This document shows, piece by piece, positions 1 to 7,900 of a DNA stretch of 13,822 nucleotides (position 1 is the first letter of the stretch; every line of letters begins with the position of its first letter). The stretch covers positions 1 through 13,822 of the forward strand of contig JAFGVM010000049.1 of the NCBI GenBank assembly GCA_016937995.1, given 5' to 3'. The notes beneath the pieces are model-generated. The model did not search any database, was not told the origin of the DNA, and worked only from the letters and a program-made list of their open reading frames with translations. The stretch is from Candidatus Delongbacteria bacterium (GTDB taxonomy: Bacteria > UBA4055). The translations under genes were made by a program, and so were the position numbers.

Positions 1-195
1 GCTGTTATCCAGATTTATTTTTGCTTCTGTTGTGCTGATCACCATTAGAGTATCACCAAGATTGAAAACTCTTAACCCGTCATCAGAAATTGAAAATACC
101 GGATTATTACTATTATCTTTTATCTCGAAAAGAGTTGCCGAATAAAGTGATGAAAGTACAATGATCATGGTTGCAAATACATATAATTTTTTCAT
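1..195 (-). CDS. Secreted fibre/adhesin-like paralogue, 5' part only (cut by window edge)
   Basis: The first 65 codons of a fourth member of the tandem family are visible; the rest lies beyond the left edge. The ATG is at 195, with AAGGA (202-206) six bases upstream on the minus strand. The product starts with a signal peptide (MKKLYVFATMIIVLSSLYSA) and runs straight into the family module LFEIKDNSNNPVFSISDDG, then GLRVFNLGDTLMVIS. This matches the N-termini of the three complete paralogues to its right closely. Its gene body, repeat number and C-terminal type cannot be seen. Only 27 bases separate it from the stop of the preceding gene, so it is probably in the same transcript. Family assignment is secure; function is inferred from the complete copies. 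Confidence 0.85.
   Translation of the reverse strand, partial: MKKLYVFATMIIVLSSLYSATLFEIKDNSNNPVFSISDDGLRVFNLGDTLMVISTTEAKINLDNS
77..137 (-). repeat. 61-base direct repeat shared with the next paralogue (copy 1)
   Basis: This segment of the partial paralogue matches 1682-1742 in the neighbouring gene at 59 of 61 bases. Both differences are third-position and silent (GAT/GAC and AGT/AGC). It encodes the start of the mature N-terminal module. Confidence 0.85.
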
Positions 196-222
196 TCAGG
201 ATCCTTATCTAGTTTAACATTC

Positions 223-1794
223 TTATTTTAATGACTTTGCTGTAAGAGTTTTTAATATTCTTTCAATTTCATTAAGTTTATATTTTAAGGTTTCATTTTC
301 TTTTTTTAGTAATTCAATTTCTTTCCTGTTTATTTCGCTCTCAACATACTTTGATGCAACACAAAGCACTCCTAACGAATCAACATAAAGACTTTTCATA
401 GCATTTAATGAAGTTGTTGTATACAAATTTGGTATAACACAATTTCCTGCAACGTTAAGATTTCCGTTTATTTTAAGAGAATCGCTGTCAAACTCACCGT
501 AAATTAATGGAGATGAAGTAGTGGAATTGTCTATATATAATTTGTCAGATCCTGGCTCATTATATCCAGCCTTGTATCCTAAAAATACATTGCCTGACCC
601 GGCAGTACTGCTGTATCCGGACTGGTAACCTATGTGAGTGTTCTGAATACCTGTAACATTAGTGAAACCTGTACGATAACCTATCATTACATTTCCACCG
701 CTTGAATCCAGTACATTTCCTGCTCCGGATCCTATAAGTATACTACCTCCGCCTGTTGTATTTTTATTTCCTGCAAAAGCACCTATGAAAATATTGTTTC
801 CACCAGTTGATGTATATTCCCCTGAACGGGCACCCATCATAACATTCATAAAACCCGTAGTAAGTCCAAAACCTGAATTATACCCGAAAATACTGTTATT
901 GCTAAATGACGATCCTGTTGTTCCATATCCTGCCTGAAATCCGAATATTGTGTTATTATCTCCACCACTGTTTTGATGTCCGGCCGCAACTCCAAAATAA
1001 CTGTTGTAATCACCATCTCCATTTTCGTGCCCCGACTCATATCCATAAAATGAGTTCATGTAGCCTGTCGTACTGTTGTATCCGCTGGCTTTACCTACAA
1101 AAGTATTGTAACCACTTAAAGAGCTGTAACCCGAATGTGTGCCAACAAAAATATTATAATCGCCCGATATATTACTATATCCCGACATTCCGCCGATGAA
1201 TGTATTTAACTCTCCATCCACATTTTTCCAGCCTGATGAATTACCTATAAAAGTGTTCCTTGTACCTGTAGTATTATCAAGTCCGCTTCTGTTTCCTAAA
1301 AAAATATTGAAATATCCCGAAGTATTTGCAACTCCAGAATAATTTCCTATGAAAACATTATCAATGCCTGACTGAGGAAGAGGATCTCCTACAGTAACAT
1401 TCTGACCGGAAGACAGACCTAGAAATATATTTTCAGGACTGAAATATGAAAATCTGGGACCTTTTGCAGTGTTTGACATTGTTGCATTCTCACCTGTAAC
1501 ATCTAACGAGTGCATATGAGCATCTGTGGCTGTTACTTCTAAAGCATTTGTTCCTTTTGATGCTGAAGTAGTAACACTGAATGATCTTGACAAACCTCTG
1601 TCTTTGCTATTCGCAATGTACGCTTTTATGTCAGTCGCGGTTATTACCATTAACGTATCATCCAAATTAAAAACCCTGAGTCCGTCGTCAGAAATTGAAA
1701 ATACCGGATTATTGCTATTATCTTTTATCTCGAAAAGAGTTGTGGCATTAATTGAAAATAACATAAGTAATATTATTGGCAGTGAATTCTTCAT
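223..1794 (-). CDS. Secreted YadA-head-like repeat protein without S74 chaperone
   Basis: The 523-residue product is predicted to be exported. It has a signal peptide (residues 1-17, ending SINA), the conserved N-terminal module (about 19-80, ending SFSVTTSASKG), a FSPENIFLG segment (118-126) and then a long run of 17-residue repeats (to about 418). After that come the family 'SPLIYGEFD' module (428-436) and a C-terminal coiled coil (about 484-517). The repeat pattern N-x-h-h-G-x-x-[SA]-G resembles the left-handed beta-roll heads of YadA-type trimeric adhesins. Unlike both complete neighbours it has no S74 autochaperone: the linker around residues 465-488 leads directly into the coiled coil. 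No membrane anchor or C-terminal sorting domain is visible, so its final location is unknown. The ATG at 1794 has AAAAGGAAC upstream, overlapping the end of the preceding gene 12 bases away. A structural or adhesive role is inference. Confidence 0.8.
   Translation of the reverse strand: MKNSLPIILLMLFSINATTLFEIKDNSNNPVFSISDDGLRVFNLDDTLMVITATDIKAYIANSKDRGLSRSFSVTTSASKGTNALEVTATDAHMHSLDVTGENATMSNTAKGPRFSYFSPENIFLGLSSGQNVTVGDPLPQSGIDNVFIGNYSGVANTSGYFNIFLGNRSGLDNTTGTRNTFIGNSSGWKNVDGELNTFIGGMSGYSNISGDYNIFVGTHSGYSSLSGYNTFVGKASGYNSTTGYMNSFYGYESGHENGDGDYNSYFGVAAGHQNSGGDNNTIFGFQAGYGTTGSSFSNNSIFGYNSGFGLTTGFMNVMMGARSGEYTSTGGNNIFIGAFAGNKNTTGGGSILIGSGAGNVLDSSGGNVMIGYRTGFTNVTGIQNTHIGYQSGYSSTAGSGNVFLGYKAGYNEPGSDKLYIDNSTTSSPLIYGEFDSDSLKINGNLNVAGNCVIPNLYTTTSLNAMKSLYVDSLGVLCVASKYVESEINRKEIELLKKENETLKYKLNEIERILKTLTAKSLK
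541..1359 (-). repeat. Array of sixteen 17-residue (51-base) coding repeats
   Basis: Residues 146-418 hold units starting with Asn (or Ser) at 146, 163, 180, 197, 214, 230, 247, 264, 281, 300, 317, 334, 351, 368, 385 and 402. Spacing is 17 almost throughout, with one of 16 and one of 19. The pattern is N-x-h-h-G-x-x-[SAT]-G, a five- to six-residue loop, then G. A further diverged unit begins at residue 122. Units are conserved in protein pattern but diverged in DNA. Confidence 0.9.
1682..1742 (-). repeat. 61-base direct repeat shared with the partial paralogue (copy 2)
   Basis: This is the partner of 77-137, in the same orientation and at the same position within the gene, with 59 of 61 bases identical. 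The third and fourth paralogues are clearly more diverged over the same stretch. Confidence 0.85.
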
Positions 1795-1806
1795 ATTTTG
1801 TTCCTT

Positions 1807-3207
1807 TTATTTCTCATTCTGTATCTCTTCTATTATCCGTTCTATCTTTTTCAATCTTTCTTTCAGCTCTTCGTTTTCGTGCCTTAGTTCTTTTATCGCT
1901 TGAATCGCTATTACACTTAAACCTGCATAATCCATAGTATATATTTCACTTTCTTCATTGTACTGAACAAATTCAGGGAACAGTTTTTCGACTTCCTGAG
2001 CTATAAGTCCGGTGTGTTTAATATCTTTATCTCCCTGTGATATAAAGTTGTATCTCTTTGGCTGAAGTAACATGACCTTGTCAAGAATGTTTGCAAGATC
2101 CTCTATGTTCTTCTTAAATCTTATGTCCGAAATTGAAGAATACACACCTGTAGCATAATTAAATGTTCCCCTCTGATCCGAACCGTGAAAAAGATAGAGA
2201 TTATGTGTTGTGGAGTGGTATAAATGCCAGTCACTCGTTGCGCTGGTATTTTTTATAAACAGACCGTTATCCACTCCTGAAGGATGCCAGGCATATGTAT
2301 AATTTGAATTGAATTTCAAAGTATTAGTATCGAATTCACCATAGATCAATGGTGAAGATGTGTCTGAATTATCAATATAAAGCCTGTTTGACCCCAATTC
2401 ATTATGTCCAGAATAATATCCAATAAACACATTTCCAGAGCCAGTTTCATTCTGATATCCGGATCTTGAACCGATGTATACATTCTGATCTCCGTTACAT
2501 TGAACACCTGCAAAATAACCGAAAAGGCAACTGTTCGAACCTGAACTGTTCATTGAACCTGCATTCTGTCCAAAAAAGGAGTTATAGCTTCCATCATTAG
2601 AGTAGCCACTTGAGTAACCGAAAAAAGCGTTTTGATCACCTGTAGAAGAAAATCCGGCGGAACATCCCACATAAGTATTTGTGGCTGCTGTAGTGTTACT
2701 TTTACCTGCATCGAGCCCTATGAAAACGTTAGCACTACCGCTAATGTTTGAATATCCTGAATTTGCACCTACAAAGACATTTGACCATCCTTCAGAATCA
2801 TTAAGTCCTGCATCATTACCTACAAATACGTTCTGCATACCTTCATTTTGAGATCCAGCGTTCAAACCAAGGAAAATATTCTCCGGGCTAAAATTAGCAT
2901 ATTCACCCGAACTGCTTCCCATAGTATTTTTTTTCGAAGTTACCTCTAATGCTTTTGCCCCTTTTGAGGCAGATGTTGTTACACTGAATGATCTGGACAA
3001 TCCTCTATCTTTACTGTTACTGAGGTTCGCTTTAATTTCAGACGCACTGATCACCATAAGTGTATCACCCATATTAAACACTCTTAACCCGTCATCTGAT
3101 ATCGAAAATACAGGTTCACCACTATTATCCAGTATCTCAAAAAGTGTTTCAGCATTTAAGGTGAATAAGGTTATCAGCAAACTAAGGATTATATATGTCT
3201 TTTTCAT
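1807..3207 (-). CDS. Secreted repeat fibre with S74 intramolecular chaperone domain
   Basis: The open frame extends to a TTG at 3228, but the ATG at 3207 is chosen because it starts a proper signal peptide (MKKTYIILSLLITLFTLNA) and has GAGG about ten bases upstream; the product is then 466 residues. Domains in order are the N-terminal module (21-83), ten glycine/asparagine repeats (110-275), the SPLIYGEFD module (285-293), a spacer like those in phage tail fibres (about 300-358) and a Peptidase_S74/endosialidase chaperone (360-440), with a terminal coiled coil (about 440-464). The chaperone opens with SDIRFK, giving the Ser360-Lys365 dyad (spacing i, i+5) known to drive autocleavage in that family, and GLIAQEVEKLFPE follows as expected. 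In the family this domain trimerises the fibre and is then released. What the fibre binds is unknown. Confidence 0.85.
   Translation of the reverse strand: MKKTYIILSLLITLFTLNAETLFEILDNSGEPVFSISDDGLRVFNMGDTLMVISASEIKANLSNSKDRGLSRSFSVTTSASKGAKALEVTSKKNTMGSSSGEYANFSPENIFLGLNAGSQNEGMQNVFVGNDAGLNDSEGWSNVFVGANSGYSNISGSANVFIGLDAGKSNTTAATNTYVGCSAGFSSTGDQNAFFGYSSGYSNDGSYNSFFGQNAGSMNSSGSNSCLFGYFAGVQCNGDQNVYIGSRSGYQNETGSGNVFIGYYSGHNELGSNRLYIDNSDTSSPLIYGEFDTNTLKFNSNYTYAWHPSGVDNGLFIKNTSATSDWHLYHSTTHNLYLFHGSDQRGTFNYATGVYSSISDIRFKKNIEDLANILDKVMLLQPKRYNFISQGDKDIKHTGLIAQEVEKLFPEFVQYNEESEIYTMDYAGLSVIAIQAIKELRHENEELKERLKKIERIIEEIQNEK
2383..2880 (-). repeat. Array of ten 16-17-residue coding repeats
   Basis: Units start at residues 110, 126, 143, 160, 177, 193, 209, 226, 242 and 259, with the same N-x-h-h-G-x-x-[SA]-G pattern as in the neighbouring paralogue. 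Spacing is 16 or 17. The copy at 226 starts with Ser rather than Asn. Confidence 0.9.
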
Positions 3208-3239
3208 AATCGATCGTACCTCAAACAATTCAATTTTCT

Positions 3240-4910
3240 TTAATTTGATAATTTCGACTTAAGCATTTCTAATTTTTCAATTCTGTCATTCTGTATTTTC
3301 ATTTCTTTTTTCATTAACTCGATCTCTTCTTTTTGATCTTGAATAGCCTTGATCAAAATCGGTGTTAATTCAGAATAATTAAGCCCTAAAGTGTGTTCTT
3401 CATCTTCGCCCACATCAACAATTTCAGGTACTATCTCAAGTAATTCCTGAGCAATTAACCCAACTTTGCGTCCACGTTCAGGTTTGTCTTTCCAAAAGTA
3501 TGTAACAGGTCTCATTTTTAAGACCGTGTTTAAACCATACTCAATATCCTTAATATCAGACTTCTGTCTTTTATCCGAAGTTTGAATTACTCCATTTGTT
3601 GCGAATACATCATCCCAGCGTAATGTTGATGCACCAAGATCAAAAACATTATCCGATATTGGTCGTAGAAAACCGCTAGATAAGTAGGGAATCCCTCCAG
3701 AAGTATTATAGGATAAATACATTAAAGGCCCATAAGAGATTGCATTACCTTCTGCCCACCATTCAAGTCTGTTTAAACCTCCATCGTATTTCATTGACAT
3801 ATTATAAGTTCCGTCATTATCTTCAGCTAGAACTATTTCAGCATCATCACCACTTGTTGCTTCTGATGGGGCGATCATTAAAGAACCAAGAGTAGGACTT
3901 CCAACTACATTAAGCTCACCATTTATAGTAACAAAATCATTATCAAACTCTCCATATATCAATGGAGTCGAACTATCTGAATTTTCGATGTATAATTTAT
4001 TAGAACCTGTTTCATTACTACCTGAAGAATATCCAAGACATATATTTCCTTCACCTGCAATATTCCTACCACTATTTGCTCCGATCAACACATTGTTATT
4101 GTTATCAAATCCGGTCATATAAAGACCGCTAAAAGCACCTAAGCATACATTATCGTTGCCATATGGGCTTGTGTAACCTGATCTATGTCCAATATAAATA
4201 TTCGAATGCCCTTCAATGTTATTATATCCCGACTCTTTTCCGATCATTATGTTAGTAGTTCCAACAACATTTTCATAACCTGCAAGATTCCCAAGGAATA
4301 CATTAGCGGATCCACCCCAGTTATTTTCTCCGGACGAATTTCCTAAAAATACATTATCAATTCCACTCATACCATTAACGACATTAACTTTACCTGTGTT
4401 TAAACCCAAAAAAACATTCTCCGGGCTAAAGTCTGAATAATGTTCTCCAACCGCACCCTCTCTCATTTTCGTTTCATCAGAGTTAACTTCTAATACATCG
4501 GTCTCCAACTTCCCAGCACCTGTGGAAGTAACGTTAAATGAGTATGAAGTGTCAATGTAGGCTGTAATATTCCCGGTCGTAATGTCCATCAGATTTGTGT
4601 TATCACTATAAACTCTTAAACCGTCACCAGCTATATTTACAACATCACCCTGACCTTTAGAAGCTGAAGTTGTTACACTGAATGATCTAGATAATCCTCT
4701 ATCTTTGCTATTCTCAATAAAAGCTTTTATCTCAGATGAACTTATCACCATCAGAGTATCTCCCTGATTAAATACTCTAAGACCATCCGTGGTTACCTCA
4801 AGTACGGTGTAATTACTTTCATCTTTTATTTCAAATAGAGGTGTCGCTTTCACTTGTATAGAAAACAAGATAACGACTAAAATAAAAACAATATGTTTTT
4901 GGTATATCAT
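3240..4910 (-). CDS. Secreted repeat fibre with S74 chaperone; first gene of the array
   Basis: The 556-residue product has a signal peptide (about 1-22), the family N-terminal module (25-86), a diverged second copy of that module (about 90-134), a FSPENVFLG segment (161-169), eight repeats (165-305) and SPLIYGEFD-like STPLIYGEFD (314-323). A region typical of phage tail fibres follows (DLGASTLRW, 424-432), then an S74 chaperone starting at SDKRQK with Ser445 and Lys450 as the expected dyad, GLIAQELLEIVPE, and a C-terminal coiled coil (about 525-553). The ATG at 4910 is preceded by a strong AGGAGG (4918-4923, spacing 7). It is transcribed first, downstream of a CRP-like site and a -10 box in the 79-base gap after the cyclase gene. 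Export and autoprocessing follow from the family; ligand and location are unknown. Confidence 0.85.
   Translation of the reverse strand: MIYQKHIVFILVVILFSIQVKATPLFEIKDESNYTVLEVTTDGLRVFNQGDTLMVISSSEIKAFIENSKDRGLSRSFSVTTSASKGQGDVVNIAGDGLRVYSDNTNLMDITTGNITAYIDTSYSFNVTSTGAGKLETDVLEVNSDETKMREGAVGEHYSDFSPENVFLGLNTGKVNVVNGMSGIDNVFLGNSSGENNWGGSANVFLGNLAGYENVVGTTNIMIGKESGYNNIEGHSNIYIGHRSGYTSPYGNDNVCLGAFSGLYMTGFDNNNNVLIGANSGRNIAGEGNICLGYSSGSNETGSNKLYIENSDSSTPLIYGEFDNDFVTINGELNVVGSPTLGSLMIAPSEATSGDDAEIVLAEDNDGTYNMSMKYDGGLNRLEWWAEGNAISYGPLMYLSYNTSGGIPYLSSGFLRPISDNVFDLGASTLRWDDVFATNGVIQTSDKRQKSDIKDIEYGLNTVLKMRPVTYFWKDKPERGRKVGLIAQELLEIVPEIVDVGEDEEHTLGLNYSELTPILIKAIQDQKEEIELMKKEMKIQNDRIEKLEMLKSKLSN
3996..4418 (-). 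repeat. Array of eight coding repeats
   Basis: Units begin at residues 165, 186, 203, 220, 237, 254, 273 and 289 with the same N-x-h-h-G-x-x-[SA]-G pattern. The first interval is 21 residues and one is 19; the rest are 16 or 17. This is the shortest of the three complete arrays. Confidence 0.88.
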
Positions 4911-4936
4911 TATGAATCCTCCTCAAAATTCAAACC

Positions 4937-4942
4937 AATATA
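4937..4942 (-). promoter_or_regulatory. Predicted -10 box of the fibre-array promoter
   Basis: On the minus strand this reads TATATT, five of six matches to TATAAT. It predicts transcription starting near 4930, giving a 20-base leader that contains AGGAGG (4918-4923). The -35 region (CAGACT, 4960-4965) is poor and overlaps the CRP-like site, as in class II activated promoters. Other AT-rich -10 candidates lie within a few bases (for example TATTAT), so the exact start is uncertain. Confidence 0.5.
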
Positions 4943-4963
4943 ATAATATTAATAGATAAAGTC

Positions 4964-4979
4964 TGTGACCTACCTCACG
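4964..4979. promoter_or_regulatory. CRP (cAMP receptor protein)-like operator
   Basis: The plus strand reads TGTGA-CCTACC-TCACG, matching nine of ten conserved positions of the CRP consensus TGTGA-N6-TCACA. The centre (4971.5) is 41.5 bases upstream of the start predicted from the TATATT box, which is the class II activation position. It sits between an adenylyl cyclase-like gene and the first fibre gene. No CRP gene is in the window. FNR sites (TTGAT-N4-ATCAA) fit less well. Confidence 0.55.
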
Positions 4980-4989
4980 AAAAGGTGTG

Positions 4990-7900
4990 CTATTTCATGT
5001 TTTCCTGAATAGACTTTCCTTTTTCGATGTATTCAGCATATCCGATCTCATTTGAAATATTAACACCTTTATTGATATATTCCTCCGCTCTTTTTAATTC
5101 ACCTGTGTTTAAAAATATTTCACCAAGTTCAATTAATGCTTCCGCTATATGATGTTTTATGCCATACTTTTCTGCAATTTCCAGACCTTTGATCATTTCT
5201 GTTACTGCTTTATCGTATTTTTTCTGCAGCTTATATACATGTCCCAAATTTATAAGTGCATTGGACATTGTTGAATAATCAGACAATTCTTTACTTATTC
5301 TAAAACTCTCTTTGTGATGAGATATTGCTTTTTTAAACATTCCAAGATCCTTGTATAAAAAGCCTATGTTATTTAAACTCTGAGCAAGTTCATTTCGTTT
5401 TCCGAGTTCTTCACTCAGTTTAAGTTTCTTTTCGTAAAACTCTCTGGCTTTTTCCAGTTCACCTTTCAAATGATAAACAACTCCGATATTTCCTATTGCA
5501 CTGGCTGTTTCCATCTTAAAATTCATTTTTTCGGTTATTTCAAGTTGTTTATAATAGTTTTCAAGAGCTTTATTAAACTGCCCTGTATAATCGTAAACAA
5601 TCCCTATACTTCCAAAAAGCTTAGCACTGTTTTTATCCCGGATGTTTTTATCTATGATTTTTTCAGAGGTTTCCAGTCCAAGTTTAAAACATTCGAGAGC
5701 TTTGTCCATCTTTCCAGTTGTAAGATAATTTTTACCCAGGCTCTCATATACCAGACATAACCTATCATTGTTATTATGTTTTTCGAATATGACTTTTGCT
5801 TGTTCAAGTTCACTGTTGGATTCTTCAATTTTTCCACTGTGTGCCGATAATTGACTTAGATCTAGATTCGTAAAAGCGATCAGCATTTCGTCCTTTACTT
5901 TTTTTGCAAGGTTAACAGTAGTATTGATAATATTTTTACTTAACTCAACATTCTGAAATATACCAAAGTAGAAATAAAACCTTTGTTGATTGATTATGAT
6001 TAATTCTTTTACGATATCAATGTTGGATTTGTTTATTTTAAGATCATCCCAATCGCCTGTACTAATACCTGTTTTTTTAGATGCGTATTCTACCCACTTA
6101 TCAAAGTGTTTTACTGAAAGATCGTTCTGGTAGTCATTTTTAGCTTTAAAACCCGCTTTCTTCAGATATTCCATTGCCTTGTCAACATTTTCAGCCAGAT
6201 CATAATGATATGCAAGTATATTATAATGCGAATCTAATTTATTTTTATTTATTTCCTCAATTGCTTCTGCAGCGATTTCATGAATATCTCTGATGATTTT
6301 TCGAAGTTGCATATCATAAATTGCATCTCTGATCACGGCATACTTGAACAAATAATTTACTTCAGAAACAAGTATGAGAATATCTTCACTCTCAAGATCG
6401 GTCAGGTGCTTTCCAAGATTATCGTATTTATCTCTTAGTATGTGTGAGAGTACTTCTACAGAAAAATCGTTTCCTAATACTGATGCTGTTTTTAAAATAT
6501 CTTTAAGGTGTTGTTTAAGCTTATCTATCCTGGCTATAACTATCTTGTTTAATCCGTCAGGGATATCATCTTCATTCGTTAGTATATTCTTTTTTGTGAT
6601 CAAACGGTTATCAACCAGATAGTGTATCATCTGTTCCAAAAATAAAGGATTACTGTGACTTTTTTTCTGAAGCACTGTTAATGTTTTTTGAGGGATCCTT
6701 TTAGTTTTCAGTCTATTTTTAGTAAGCTCTTTAAAATCGGTACTATTGAGTCTTCCAAGCTTTATCCTTTTCTGACTGCTGAACCCGAAATCATATTTAT
6801 CGCCATTGTACTTGAATCTGCAATTTAGTATCATCCCGAAGGAATATTTTTTTAGTTCGTGGGATAATCTTTTAAAAAATTTCATTGAATCATTATCAAG
6901 AAATCCTGCATTGTCTATCTCAAATACCATTGTAATGTCTTGATTAAAGCATTTAAACAATGTTATCAGAGTAAGTAGGATATTGTTCTGCCTTTCATCC
7001 GGTTCTTCTGCGTAAATATCAGTATTTGTTAGTTGAAGATTCAGAAAATAACAAATATAGTCTCTATTGTTGTCGAGATCAGTCTTTGATTTATCACACT
7101 CAATTGTTTCAATCAATTGATCCAGTTTTTTATTAAACCTGAAAGTATTTCTTTCCTGGGTATCATCTTCTGCCAAATCAAAGTGTCTGTTAAAAAAGTA
7201 TTTCAAAGGATTATATGGACTTTTTATGATCTCATCGCATGAAAAATAAAACCAGTTTATTTGCTTTCCAAGCTTTTTGTATTCTAATACAGTCTCTGAT
7301 CTTACTTTGTTTGCAAGTCTTGATTTACCGATACCTGCCTCTCCATCGAGATATATTGAACCGATATATTTGTTCTTACTCAGTGGGCTAAGAAGCTTTT
7401 TAAGTCTGCTCTTTTCTTTCTCTCTACCTATAAAATCACCTTTGAAGAATATATCCTTGATCTCCGCTTTACCAGCCAGATTATATGTGGGTATCAATTT
7501 TTCAATACCTTTATATTTTAAATCCCCGATATGATCGAAAATAAAATTTTCATTCGAAATAAATTCTTTTCCAAGTAAAACTTGTTCCCAATTTGCCTGC
7601 ATCATAAATCTTGCACTTTGATTTACAGTATTACCTAGACAGGTAAACTCTTGTCTGATATCAGCACCACTGAAGCCACAATAAACTATACCTTTTGCTA
7701 AACCAGCTCTAATATGAATTTTATCTAATCTTGCTTCAGCTAACCTGAAAATAAAATTTAAAGCACGCTGGATATTATTTTCATAGGATATTGGTGCACC
7801 GAAAAACAATAGAATATTTCCACCTTTATCACCAAAATCCAAAACAGGATGAGATGCTCCGTAAGTAATTTTAAGCTCATAAAGTCTTTCCATTAATTCC

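Noticed and set aside
906-1199. Plus-strand open frames opposite the fibre genes (also 1526-1903)
   Set aside because: They lie wholly antisense to or overlap strongly supported repeat-protein genes, and their translations show repeat shadows without any domain.
541-1359. A periodic 51-base pattern that could look like a CRISPR or tandem DNA repeat
   Set aside because: Periodicity is at the protein level within an open frame; the DNA units are too diverged, and there are no spacers or cas genes.
3208-3228. Upstream TTG start (3228) for the middle fibre gene
   Set aside because: It would add seven residues before a normal signal peptide, and the GAGG site is placed for the ATG at 3207.
3240-4910. 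S74 tail-fibre-like proteins as evidence of a prophage
   Set aside because: The genes carry bacterial signal peptides, and no capsid, portal, terminase, lysis or integrase gene is nearby.
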